Assembly: GCF_900110065.1 (NCBI RefSeq)
Contig: NZ_FOCI01000023.1
Span: forward strand, 1-48,543
DNA from: Loktanella fryxellensis
GTDB taxonomy: Bacteria; Pseudomonadota; Alphaproteobacteria; Rhodobacterales; Rhodobacteraceae
Direction of reading: 5' to 3'
DNA: 48,543 nt
Shown in pieces: positions 26,052 to 34,562 of the stretch. Position numbers and translations under genes: made by a program. Position 1 is the stretch's first letter. Each line of letters opens with the position of its first letter. The notes beneath the pieces were generated by a model. That model saw only the letters and a program-made list of their open reading frames with translations, did no database searches and was not told the origin of the DNA.

Positions 26052-27110
26052 ATGACCACCAAGACCCTGATCGCCGGCACGGCGCTTGCCCTGCTGGCAG
26101 GCACGGCTCTCGCGACCACCGCCATGGCACAGGACGGCGAATTGCTGATCCTCGACTATCCCGGCTTCGAGGTGCCGGACTATCACACCGCCTATATCGA
26201 GGCGCATGGCGCCGCTCCGACCTTCAGCTTCTTCGGCGACGAAGACGAGGCCTTCCAGAAGATCAGGTCGGGCTTTCAGGCGGACATCGCGCATATCTGC
26301 GCGGGTTCGGTCACCAAATGGGCCGAAAGCGGCATCCTGGAGGAGTGGGATACCACCCGCATCACCGCCTACGGCGATCTGGACAGCAACCTGACCGGCA
26401 CCGACGTGGCCGCGACCGACGGTGTGTTCTTCATCCCCACCGACTTCGGCTCGACCGGCATCGCCTACAACCCCGACGAGGTCCCCGCCGAGGACGTGGC
26501 GTCGCTGCAGGTCTTCAAGGACCCCAAGTATCAGGGCCGCGTGTCGCTGCCCGACAACGTGGATGACGCCTTTGCGCTGGCCTACCTCGCCACCGGCGTC
26601 GCCGACTGGACCGAAGCCACCGACGCACAGTTCGAGGCCGCCGCCACCTGGCTGCGCGAAGTCCATCCGAACCTGCGCACCTACTGGACCGACCCTGCCG
26701 AACTGGCGCAGCTGATGGCGTCCGGCGAGATCCTGGTCAGCTGGGCCTGGAACGAGACCTATCCGACGATGGTCGCGGAAGGCCGCCCCATCGGCTTCCA
26801 GCGCAACACGACCGAAGGCTCGTCGCTGTGGCTGTGCGGCTACGTCAACCTCGCCGACGGTCAGGGCAGCGAGGACAAGGCCTACGACTACATCAACGCG
26901 ATGCTGGCCCCGTCCTCGGCGATGCCGCTGCTCGAGAACGGATTCGGCACGTCGAACCAGGCGGCCCTGACCTCCGAGATCACACAGGAACAACTGGTCG
27001 CGGCGGGCCTCGAACCCATCGACGTGCCGGTGCTGGCGCAATTGCCGATGAGCAATGCGGCACGCGAGCGGCAGGCCGAGACGTTCGAATTGATCAAGGC
27101 CGGGTTCTGA
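26052..27110 (+). CDS. ABC transporter substrate-binding protein, spermidine/putrescine (PotD) type
   Basis: 352-residue periplasmic binding protein. A Sec signal peptide is clear (LIAGTALALLAGTALATTAM, cleaved near AMAQ). The mature part begins ELLILDYPGFEVPD and contains AFQKIRSGFQADIAHICAGS and FFIPTDFGSTGIAYN. YWTDPAELAQLMASGEILVS, LWLCGYVNLADG and a C-terminal helix follow. This is the layout of PotD-like proteins for polyamines or related cationic ligands. A strong GAAGGAGG ribosome binding site precedes the ATG. No permease or ATPase gene is adjacent, and a strong terminator follows, so the gene is an orphan transcribed on its own. The ligand cannot be inferred. Confidence 0.92.
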   Translation: MTTKTLIAGTALALLAGTALATTAMAQDGELLILDYPGFEVPDYHTAYIEAHGAAPTFSFFGDEDEAFQKIRSGFQADIAHICAGSVTKWAESGILEEWDTTRITAYGDLDSNLTGTDVAATDGVFFIPTDFGSTGIAYNPDEVPAEDVASLQVFKDPKYQGRVSLPDNVDDAFALAYLATGVADWTEATDAQFEAAATWLREVHPNLRTYWTDPAELAQLMASGEILVSWAWNETYPTMVAEGRPIGFQRNTTEGSSLWLCGYVNLADGQGSEDKAYDYINAMLAPSSAMPLLENGFGTSNQAALTSEITQEQLVAAGLEPIDVPVLAQLPMSNAARERQAETFELIKAGF

Positions 27111-27147
27111 TCGCCACCGCCGACGGTCCGCACTGACCCCTGAGAAA

Positions 27148-27177
27148 GGGGCGGCGCCAAAAGCGCCGCCCCTTTTT
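27148..27177 (+). terminator. Rho-independent terminator after the binding-protein gene
   Basis: GGGGCGGCGC (27148-27157), loop CAAAA, then GCGCCGCCCC (27163-27172), followed by TTTTT. It is a perfect 10-bp GC stem with a U-tract, 37 bases after the stop codon. Confidence 0.93.
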
Positions 27178-27286
27178 GCAGAGCAGCGTCGCTCCAACGT
27201 CCAACCGCGACCGCGATCTGAGACCCACATTTCCGCAAATCGAGGGGCCGCCGTCCCCTTCTTCTGGTCGGAAATATCCCGGGGGT

Positions 27287-27304
27287 GCGGGGGCTGGCCC
27301 CCGC
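27287..27304. repeat. GC-rich intergenic palindrome
   Basis: GCGGGGG, a four-base loop CTGG, and CCCCCGC form a perfect hairpin. It is preceded by GGTCGGAAATATCCCGGGGG, which resembles an intergenic motif that I recall recurring in Rhodobacteraceae genomes. Only one copy was noticed in this window. It lies between the terminator and the next gene, so it is not needed for termination. Confidence 0.45.
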
Positions 27305-27397
27305 GACACGCAACTGCAGCGCCGTCTATGACGGTCTGGTCCTGCCGCCGTCCCCGGCTAGATCAACACAGGACAGCAACCAAAGGCACCCTCACCC

Positions 27398-27745
27398 ATG
27401 GACATTCTCAACATTCTCTTCGCCCTCGCCAGCATCGGCCTCGGCGTCATCGGCTGGTTCGCGCCGCGCTACACGATGGACATGCTCGATCTGAAGCAAG
27501 GCTCCGGCAACATGGGACCGAGCGAGATCCGCGCCGCCTCCGGCGCGCTCTTCGTGGGTCTGGGCGTCGGCGCGCTGCTGATCGGCGATCCCATCGCCTA
27601 CGGCATGATCGGCTGCGCCTGGACAGGGGCTGCCATCGGTCGCGCCACATCGCTGATCCTCGACGGCACCAGCGCATTGAAGTGGAAGTTCCTCGCGGCA
27701 GAGGTCGTCGTGGGCCTCGGCGCGCTCTGGGTCAACTTCGGCTGA
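27398..27745 (+). CDS. Small membrane protein of unknown function
   Basis: 115-residue hydrophobic protein with about four helices: ILFALASIGLGVIGWFAP, ASGALFVGLGVGALLIG, YGMIGCAWTGAAIGRA and FLAAEVVVGLGALWVNF. Between the first two is YTMDMLDLKQGSGNMGPSEI. The central glycine-rich helix pattern resembles DUF4345-like proteins, and also the small protein at 12223-12585 in style. No ribosome binding site is evident before the ATG at 27398. It lies alone between the terminator region and the acylase gene. No function can be given. Confidence 0.75.
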   Translation: MDILNILFALASIGLGVIGWFAPRYTMDMLDLKQGSGNMGPSEIRAASGALFVGLGVGALLIGDPIAYGMIGCAWTGAAIGRATSLILDGTSALKWKFLAAEVVVGLGALWVNFG

Positions 27746-27847
27746 CGCGCCGCGATTCCGCCGTGGCAGCAGCGCCACCGACGCGCTAGAACGGGGTTCG
27801 GACACGGGGCCTGATCGACGGGGCCCGATCGGCGGGGACGGAACACC

Positions 27848-30316
27848 ATGGCGCGCATCTTCAAGTGGCTGTTGCGGATCGCGACCGGGGCCGTTGTCCT
27901 CTTCGTCGCGGCCACCGTGCTGGTTTGGTATTTCGCATCCCGCTCCCTGCTCGACTACGACGGGACCTATGCGGTCGCGGGTCTGGACGCTCCGGTCGAC
28001 ATCGTGCGCGACAACGCCGCCGTGCCGCACATCTTCGGCGCGAGCGACGACGACGTGTTCTTTGCGCTGGGCTACGCCCATGCGCAGGACCGGCTCTGGC
28101 AGATGACGATGCTGCGCCGCACCGTGCAGGGACGGTTGTCGGAACTGTTCGGGACGCGCACCCTGCCCATCGACACGCTGCTGCGCCGCCTCGACCTCTA
28201 CGGCCTCGCCGTGTCGTCGGTGGCGGCACAGGACGCCCCCACCACCGCCATGCTGACCGCCTATTCCGCCGGCGTGAACGCGTGGCTGGCCGAGATCAAC
28301 GAAGGGTCGCGCGGGCGCGGCGCGCCGGAGATGTGGGTGTTTAACGCCCCCATCGCGCCCTGGCAGCCCGCCGACAGCATCGCCATCCTCAAGCTGCTGG
28401 CCCTCCAACTGTCCGGTCAGGCCAGTGCAGAGGTGCTGCGCGCCCGCACATCCCTCATCGTGTCGCCGGAGCGGCTGGCCGACATCCTGCCCGACGATCC
28501 CACAAGCGGCATCGCGGCCCTGCCCGAATATGCCGCCCTGATCGGCGACGTGCCGCGCTACGCGGCCAATACGCGCGGGCCGTCCGACGCGCTGTCTCCG
28601 GTCAAGCCGTTCGACCTTGCGGGGGCGTCCAACGCCTGGGCGGCGGGCATCACACGCTCGGCCACCGGATCGACGCTGCTGGCCAGCGACCCGCATCTGG
28701 GGCTGACCGCGCCGACCGTGTGGTATCTGGCGCGGCTGCAACTGCAGTCCGGCGACGTGATCGGGGCGACGGTGCCCGGCCTGCCCATCGTGCTGTCGGG
28801 ACGCAGCGCGGATCTGGGCTGGGGCATCACGTCCGGCTACGTGGACGATCAGGACCTGTTCATCGAGGAGGTGAACCCCGACGACCCCAATCAGTACCGC
28901 ACGCCCGACGGCTGGGCCGATTTCCGCAGCCGCAACAGCATCGTCACGGTCAAGGACGCTTCTGCCGTGACCCTGACCTTGCGCTGGACCGACAATGGTC
29001 CCGTCTTGCCGCCAGAGGTCTATGACGTCGGGACCGTCACGCCGCCCGGTCATGTCGCCAGCCTGTCGTGGACCGCCCTGCGGGGCGACGACACATCGGC
29101 CAGTGCGGCCATGGGCATGATGCGGTCGCTGACCATCGAACAAGCCATCGCCGCCGCCGAAGGCTACATCGCCCCCGCCCAGAACCTGACGCTGGCCGAC
29201 CGCACCGACATCGCGATGAAGACCATCGGCAGCATCCCCCTGCGCGATGCCGCGCACCAAAGCATGGGGCGCCTGCCGTCCTACGGCTATCTGCCGCAGA
29301 ACCGCTGGTCCGCCATGACACCCTATGCGGACAACCCCGAATTCCTTGCCCCCGAAGGCGGGATCGTCGGCAACACCAACAACAAGACCGTCGACCGGCC
29401 CTTTCCCAACCATGTCAGCTTTCTGTGGGGCGACACGCAGCGCATCAACCGCTGGCGGCTGCTGATGCAAAGCCGTCAGGTGCACACCCGCGACAGCTTC
29501 ATCGAAGCGCAACTCGACACCGTCAGCTTCACCGCCCGCGCCTTGCTGCCGCTGATGGGGGCCGATCTGTGGTTCACCGGCGACGCCGCCGCCGACGGTA
29601 CGCCGGAACGCCGCCGCCAGATCGCGCTGACCCTTCTGGCCAACTGGAACGGCGAGATGAACGAGCATCTGCCGGAACCGCTGATCTATGCCGCATGGCT
29701 GCGCGCCCTGCAGGACCGCCTGACCAGAGACGAGCTGGGGCCCCTGTCCGCCGAGTTCACCCGGGCCGACCCGGTGTTCGTAGAACGGGTGTTCCGCGAC
29801 GTGGACGGGGCCGCCGTGTGGTGCGACGTGATCCAGTCCGCCCCGGTGGAAACCTGCACCGACATCTCTCGGCAGGCGCTGGACGACGCGCTGATCTGGA
29901 TCGGAGAGACTTACGGCACCAACCTCGAAACCCTGCGCTGGGGTGACGCGCATCAGGCGACCCACGACCACCCGACGCTGGGCACGGTGCCGGTGCTGCA
30001 GTGGTTCGTGAACATCCGCCAGTCGACCAGCGGCGGCGATCACACGCTGATGCGCGGACGTACCACCGGCACCGGCCCCGACCCGTTCCTGAACGTGCAT
30101 GCGGCGGGCTATCGCGGCGTCTACGACTTCGCCGACCCCGACAGCTCGGTCTTCGTCACAGCCACCGGGCAGTCCGGACATTTCCTGTCGCGTTATTACG
30201 ACAATCTTGGCGAGTTGTGGCGGCGCGGCGAGTACATTCCCATGTCGCTCGACCCGGATCTGGCGCGCGCGGCGGCGCTGGGCACGACCCGACTGCAACC
30301 GACCGAGGCACAGTGA
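27848..30316 (+). CDS. Penicillin acylase family protein (Ntn hydrolase)
   Basis: 822-residue secreted or membrane-anchored amidohydrolase of the penicillin G acylase/quorum-quenching acylase family. It has an N-terminal hydrophobic segment (ATGAVVLFVAATVLVWYFA). The alpha-subunit signature HIFGASDDDVFFALGYAHAQ with DRLWQM follows. The predicted autocleavage site is before Ser261 in LAGASNAWAAG; Ser261 becomes the N-terminal nucleophile. The downstream signatures GSTLLASDPHLGLTAP and GLPIVLSGRSADLGWGIT, and NNKTVDRPFPNHVSF, are also present. Natural substrates may be amides such as acyl-homoserine lactones, but nothing here selects among them. GGGACGGA precedes the start. It is transcribed alone, with no terminator seen after it. 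Confidence 0.93.
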   Translation: MARIFKWLLRIATGAVVLFVAATVLVWYFASRSLLDYDGTYAVAGLDAPVDIVRDNAAVPHIFGASDDDVFFALGYAHAQDRLWQMTMLRRTVQGRLSELFGTRTLPIDTLLRRLDLYGLAVSSVAAQDAPTTAMLTAYSAGVNAWLAEINEGSRGRGAPEMWVFNAPIAPWQPADSIAILKLLALQLSGQASAEVLRARTSLIVSPERLADILPDDPTSGIAALPEYAALIGDVPRYAANTRGPSDALSPVKPFDLAGASNAWAAGITRSATGSTLLASDPHLGLTAPTVWYLARLQLQSGDVIGATVPGLPIVLSGRSADLGWGITSGYVDDQDLFIEEVNPDDPNQYRTPDGWADFRSRNSIVTVKDASAVTLTLRWTDNGPVLPPEVYDVGTVTPPGHVASLSWTALRGDDTSASAAMGMMRSLTIEQAIAAAEGYIAPAQNLTLADRTDIAMKTIGSIPLRDAAHQSMGRLPSYGYLPQNRWSAMTPYADNPEFLAPEGGIVGNTNNKTVDRPFPNHVSFLWGDTQRINRWRLLMQSRQVHTRDSFIEAQLDTVSFTARALLPLMGADLWFTGDAAADGTPERRRQIALTLLANWNGEMNEHLPEPLIYAAWLRALQDRLTRDELGPLSAEFTRADPVFVERVFRDVDGAAVWCDVIQSAPVETCTDISRQALDDALIWIGETYGTNLETLRWGDAHQATHDHPTLGTVPVLQWFVNIRQSTSGGDHTLMRGRTTGTGPDPFLNVHAAGYRGVYDFADPDSSVFVTATGQSGHFLSRYYDNLGELWRRGEYIPMSLDPDLARAAALGTTRLQPTEAQ

Positions 30317-30540
30317 ACGCAGACCCCGCGCATTAAGGGGATCATAAGGGGTCCTGCGCCATGGTCGCCCGGACAGGATGACCCTGAACGGAGGCGCGGG
30401 CGATGCAATCGGCAGGAAGGTCGCGGGATGCTGCGATCGATGGTGACGTGCCATGTGCCGCAAGGCCGTATCGTGCGGGCCTGACGGATGGGCATCAGGC
30501 CAGCGTGGCGGCGTTTTCGTCGCACAGCGGGGCCTGATCC

Positions 30541-31416
30541 ATGGTACGATCTCTCAAACTCATGGCGACACGCCTGATCCGGGCGACGGCCCCGAAATCG
30601 CGGCTTGATGCGGCGGTGAAATTCGCGCTGTTCAGCGTCGCCATCCACCTCGTGTCACTTGGCGTCGAATGGGGCCTGACGGGTCGGTTCCACATGGCGC
30701 ACGGACTACGGTTCCTGACGACCTTCTTTTCGGGTGCGCCCTTCCTGTGGCTGGCGCTCTATGCCATCGGGCGATCCTATGTCCTGCACAAGAAACTGGT
30801 CGAACTGGCCGGCACCGACATGCTGACGGGGTTGATGAATCGCCGCGCCTTCGTCGCGCAGGCGCAGGATCTGATGACTGACGACGCAGGCGGTATCGTC
30901 ATCATCATCGACGCCGACCACTTCAAGCAGGTCAACGACACCTATGGCCACGCAGTCGGCGACATGTGCCTGCGGGCGGTGGCCGCCCGGCTGCGCGACG
31001 TGACCACGTCGGATGACGTGCTGGCGCGGATCGGTGGCGAGGAGTTCGGGATCTACGCACGGCGCGATCCCGCGACCCTCGGGCTGTTCGGCAACCGGAT
31101 CTGTGCCACGATCGCCGTGCGGCACGATGCGCTGGCCGCACCGCTGCATCTGACGCTGTCCGCCGGCGCCGCCAGCCGCATCGCGGGAGAGACGCTGGAT
31201 CAGGTCATGCACCGCGCCGACGCGGCGCTGTACCGCGCCAAGCAGGAAGGCCGTGCCAGACTTGTCACATGGACCTGCGACACGATGCGCCCGGACGATG
31301 CGCCGGGTGCGTCGACCCCGCACGCGCACGCGAACCCTGTCGGCACGGACGATCCCGAACGCGCCGGCATCGTGCTGGCACCGCCGCATGCACCGTTCAT
31401 TCAGGCAATCGGCTGA
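30541..31416 (+). CDS. Membrane-bound diguanylate cyclase (GGDEF)
   Basis: 291-residue protein predicted to make c-di-GMP from two GTP. Two membrane helices lie at about residues 27-45 (FALFSVAIHLVSLGVEWG) and 60-80. The GGDEF domain starts ELAGTDMLTGLMNRRAF and has IIIDADHFKQVNDTYGHAVG. The active site is GGEEF at 165-169. It ends with MHRADAALYRAKQEGR. The inhibitory RxxD site normally four residues before the active-site region is absent (TSDD here), so feedback inhibition by c-di-GMP is not expected. The C-terminal 45 residues are Pro/His-rich and unstructured. The start could be 30541 or the ATG at 30562; neither has a good ribosome binding site. The 3' end overlaps hflX by 20 bp, convergently. 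Confidence 0.92.
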   Translation: MVRSLKLMATRLIRATAPKSRLDAAVKFALFSVAIHLVSLGVEWGLTGRFHMAHGLRFLTTFFSGAPFLWLALYAIGRSYVLHKKLVELAGTDMLTGLMNRRAFVAQAQDLMTDDAGGIVIIIDADHFKQVNDTYGHAVGDMCLRAVAARLRDVTTSDDVLARIGGEEFGIYARRDPATLGLFGNRICATIAVRHDALAAPLHLTLSAGAASRIAGETLDQVMHRADAALYRAKQEGRARLVTWTCDTMRPDDAPGASTPHAHANPVGTDDPERAGIVLAPPHAPFIQAIG

Positions 31417-32677
31417 AGCGTTCCTTTTGCAACGCGGTCCAGAACACCTCCAGCCGGGTGCCGTCCTCGGTCTGCTCTTCGGATGTCACTACGCCGGCAT
31501 CGAACAGCCACGCCCGTTCGCGTCCCGCATCGAAGCCCAGCGTCAGCGTCTCGGTCGTGCGCGGGTCGCGGGTCTTTTCGGTGATCGCGGCCAGCAGCGC
31601 GTCCAGCCCCTCGCCAGTGATGGCAGAGGTGGCGAATACGTCGTCGGTGCGCGCGGATTGCGTCATCACACCCGCCCGCGCCTCGTCCGGCAGGCGGTCC
31701 ACCTTGTTCCACACCTCTAGCAGGGGGGCGGTGTCGGATACGCCGAGCGCCGTCAGGATCGCCATGACGTCTTCGGATTGTTCAGTGCTCTGCGGATGGC
31801 TGATGTCGCGCACGTGAACGATCAGGTCGGCGTCCAACACCTCCTCCAGCGTGGCGCGGAATGCGGCGACCAGTTCCGTCGGCAGGTCCGAGATGAAGCC
31901 CACGGTGTCGGACATGATGATCTTGTCGCCGTGCGGCAGATCAATCTGCCGCATGGTGGGGTCCAGCGTGGCGAACAGCATGTCCTTGGCGAACACGTCC
32001 GCCCCGGTCAGGCGGTTGAACAGCGTGGATTTCCCCGCGTTGGTATACCCCACGAGGGCCACGATCGGATAGGGCACCTTGGCGCGTGCGGCCCGGTGCA
32101 GGGCGCGGGTCTTGACCACCTTGGCCAGCTGCGCCTTCAGGCTCTGCAGTTGCAGGTCGATCGCACGGCGGTCCGCCTCGTTCTGCGTCTCGCCGGCGCC
32201 GCCGACGAAACCCAAGCCCCCGCGCTGCCGCTCCAGGTGGGTCCAGGCCCGCACCAGACGCGTGCGCTGATAGGACAGTGCCGCCATTTCCACCTGCAGC
32301 ACGCCCTCGGCGGTGCGGGCGCGGTCGGAGAAGATCTCGAGGATCAGTCCGGTCCGGTCCAGCAGCTTGACGCCCCACTCCTTCTCTAGGTTGCGCTGCT
32401 GCACGGGCGTCACATGACCGTCGATCAGGACCAGCTCCGCCGCCTCGTCCTTGATGCGGACCTTCAGCTCGGCGATCTTGCCCTTGCCGAACAGCATGCC
32501 GGGATGCAGCTTGGGCAGGCGCACGATCTCTGCCCCCACCACGTTGAGGTCGGGCAGCGCCGCGGCCAGCGACACCGCCTCTTCGAGGGCCGGGTCGGCG
32601 TCCCGGCGATGACGGTCGGATTTCAGGTCGGGGTGCAGGACAAAGGCCCGCGTGACGGGCCGGTCGCGTTCGAACAA
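31397..32677 (-). CDS. hflX: Ribosome-associated GTPase HflX
   Basis: 426-residue GTPase that splits stalled 70S ribosomes under stress. It has the N-terminal HflX domain (LHPGMLFGKGKIAELK, VQQRNLEKEWGVKLLDRTGL, then IFSDRARTAEGVLQVEMA). A helical linker with GGLGFVGGAGETQNEADRR follows, then the G domain with GYTNAGKSTLFN (G1, about 209-220), SDTVGFISDLP (G3) and WNKVDRLP (G4). The start codon is TTG at 32675-32677, one base after the hfq stop. The GAGGA inside the end of hfq serves as ribosome binding site, so translation is probably coupled. It is the last gene of the ntr-trk-hfq block. Confidence 0.95.
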   Translation of the reverse strand: MFERDRPVTRAFVLHPDLKSDRHRRDADPALEEAVSLAAALPDLNVVGAEIVRLPKLHPGMLFGKGKIAELKVRIKDEAAELVLIDGHVTPVQQRNLEKEWGVKLLDRTGLILEIFSDRARTAEGVLQVEMAALSYQRTRLVRAWTHLERQRGGLGFVGGAGETQNEADRRAIDLQLQSLKAQLAKVVKTRALHRAARAKVPYPIVALVGYTNAGKSTLFNRLTGADVFAKDMLFATLDPTMRQIDLPHGDKIIMSDTVGFISDLPTELVAAFRATLEEVLDADLIVHVRDISHPQSTEQSEDVMAILTALGVSDTAPLLEVWNKVDRLPDEARAGVMTQSARTDDVFATSAITGEGLDALLAAITEKTRDPRTTETLTLGFDAGRERAWLFDAGVVTSEEQTEDGTRLEVFWTALQKERFSRLPE

Positions 32678-32678
32678 A

Positions 32679-32912
32679 TTATTCCTCGCCTTCGTACAGG
32701 CTGATGGGTTGGGATGGCATGATCGTCGAAATGGCCGACTTGTAGACCAGTTGCGATTGCCCGTCGCGGCGCAGCAGGACGCAGAAGCTGTCGAACCATG
32801 TGATGACGCCCTGCAACTTGACCCCGTTCACCAGAAAGATCGTGACGGGCACCTTGGTCTTGCGGACGTGGTTCAGGAATGCATCTTGCAGATTGGCCTT
32901 GTCGGACGCCAT
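32679..32912 (-). CDS. hfq: RNA chaperone Hfq
   Basis: 77-residue Sm-like protein forming hexamers that pair small RNAs with mRNAs. The Sm1 motif [19 protein letters not shown] and the Sm2 motif [14 protein letters not shown] are complete, and the distal-face N-terminus reads [15 protein letters not shown]. It has the short C-terminal tail (SLYEGEE) usual in alphaproteobacteria. The order hfq-hflX is conserved across proteobacteria. It follows trkH by 102 bp, a gap that contains a GC palindrome (32937-32953), so hfq may have its own promoter. Confidence 0.97.
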   Translation of the reverse strand: MASDKANLQDAFLNHVRKTKVPVTIFLVNGVKLQGVITWFDSFCVLLRRDGQSQLVYKSAISTIMPSQPISLYEGEE

Positions 32913-32936
32913 GGAATTGACCCTGTTTTATTCTTG

Positions 32937-32953
32937 CGGCCGCTGACCGGCCG
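32937..32953 (-). other. Palindrome in the hfq leader
   Basis: CGGCCG, loop CTGAC, CGGCCG; a perfect 6-bp stem 25 bases upstream of the hfq start. On the minus strand an A-rich stretch follows rather than U, so it is not a standard terminator. It could fold in the leader and influence hfq translation. Confidence 0.35.
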
Positions 32954-33014
32954 AATGACTGAATGTGATTATGTCGGGACGGCCTGTGATGTGCCAGCCC
33001 AAAAGATGCAAGGG

Positions 33015-34541
33015 CTATCTGCGCCAGATCTCTGGATTGAACAAGGCCACGATCGCCAGCGTTTCCAGCCGCCCCAGCACCATCGCCCCCGCCAGCACGG
33101 TCTGCGCCAGATACGGCAGCCCCGCGTAGGCGATGGGTTGTTCCGCGGCGACGATGGCCAGCGGTCCGGTATTGGACAACGACGCCACGGTCAGCACCAT
33201 CGCCGTCTCGAACTGCACGCCGGTCAGGGACAGCAACAGCATGGTCGCCGCCACAGACAGCGCGAACAGCATGAAGAAGATCCACGCCACATAGGCGCCC
33301 TGCTGGCGGATCATCCGTGCCTCGCGACCGCCACCGCCGACCGACGACGGGTGCAGCAGACGCTCCACCTCGCGTTCGGAATGGCGCGCCAGCGCATAGA
33401 CGCGCAGCAGCTTGACCCCGCCCGCCGTCGTCGCCACCCCGCCACCGATCAGCGCGAGGCCCACGAGGAACAGCCCCGGCGTCTCGAGGCCGGACCAGAC
33501 GGTCGCCCCTTCCCAGTAGCGCGATTCGAACCCCGTCGTGGTCAGAAAGGACGTGACGGTGAACAGGCTGCCCCAGACCGAGGCGAACAGATCCGTCAGC
33601 CCATTGGGTGCTCCCTCCTCGACCGTGATGATGAAGTGGCGCGCGAACAACAGGATCGTCGTGCCTGCGATCAGACCAAAGGCCAGCCGCATTTCCGGGT
33701 CGCGGCGCAGACGCGCATCGCTGTCGCCGAACATGCCCCGCGAAAAGGTCAGCCGCGACAGCGCGAAAACGAAGAAGGCAAAGATCAGCATCTCGCCCCA
33801 CACGCCGGAGGTCGCGAAGTAGAGCCCGCCGATCGGCGAGATGCCTGACGACGACAGCACCGCCATCGCATGGCACAGCGCGATGTAGGGCACCTCGCCC
33901 GCAATCACGAGGCCGAGCCACAGCACGAAGGTCAGGGCCGCATAGATCGGCACCAGCGTGCCGGCATGGCGAAACAGCCGGTCCTGCACCAGCGTCGTGC
34001 GCCCGATCTGGTTGAAGTGGCTGGCCGAGGCGCGCGGCCCACCGCCCGCCGTGCGCACCTCGAACCCGCCGAGGTTCATCGGCGCAAAGATCGCGATCGC
34101 CATGATCCACGCCAGCAGACCGCCGAGCCAGCCCACGGTCGCGCGCCACAGATGCAGCGACGGTTGCAGGCGGCCCGCATCCTCGAACAGCGCGGCACCG
34201 GTGGTGGTAAAGCTGCTGACCATCTCGAACCAGGCGTCGAAGAAGGTGATGTTGCGCCCCGCCTCCTGGAACGGCACGGCGAACATCAGCGGCAGCAGGG
34301 CATAGGCCAGCAGCAACGTCAGCAGCTGGCTTCGCGCCGCCGAACGGGGCTGCCGCCCGGTGGTGGCCAGCGCGATCAACCCGGTCAGCAGCGCAAACAG
34401 CAGCGCCGCATAGGAAAAGGCCCGCATTGATGCGAAATCCCGCGACGCCCAGGCGTGCAGGGCCGGCAGCAGCATCGCCACGGCCCCCACGCCCATCAGC
34501 AGGACGAACAACGGCAGCGTGCGCAGGGTCCGGCCTAGCAT
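33015..34541 (-). CDS. trkH: Trk-type potassium uptake protein TrkH
   Basis: 508-residue membrane pore of the Trk potassium transporter. It has the SKT-family pore repeats, for example SSFTTTGAALFED (first selectivity filter), LSSSGISPIG (second), VTSFLTTTGFE (third) and ASLSNTGPLA (fourth). About ten membrane helices are visible. It partners with the cytoplasmic NAD-binding TrkA encoded immediately upstream at 34563. Position between trkA and hfq is the conserved order of the family. The start at 34541 lies 21 bp after the trkA stop. The length is normal. Confidence 0.95.
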   Translation of the reverse strand: MLGRTLRTLPLFVLLMGVGAVAMLLPALHAWASRDFASMRAFSYAALLFALLTGLIALATTGRQPRSAARSQLLTLLLAYALLPLMFAVPFQEAGRNITFFDAWFEMVSSFTTTGAALFEDAGRLQPSLHLWRATVGWLGGLLAWIMAIAIFAPMNLGGFEVRTAGGGPRASASHFNQIGRTTLVQDRLFRHAGTLVPIYAALTFVLWLGLVIAGEVPYIALCHAMAVLSSSGISPIGGLYFATSGVWGEMLIFAFFVFALSRLTFSRGMFGDSDARLRRDPEMRLAFGLIAGTTILLFARHFIITVEEGAPNGLTDLFASVWGSLFTVTSFLTTTGFESRYWEGATVWSGLETPGLFLVGLALIGGGVATTAGGVKLLRVYALARHSEREVERLLHPSSVGGGGREARMIRQQGAYVAWIFFMLFALSVAATMLLLSLTGVQFETAMVLTVASLSNTGPLAIVAAEQPIAYAGLPYLAQTVLAGAMVLGRLETLAIVALFNPEIWRR

Positions 34542-34562
34542 GGGGCAAGGGTCCGGGTCATG

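Noticed and set aside
27392-30463. Open frame of 1023 codons on the minus strand
   Set aside because: Antisense to the penicillin acylase gene; composition is typical of a shadow and no motif is visible.
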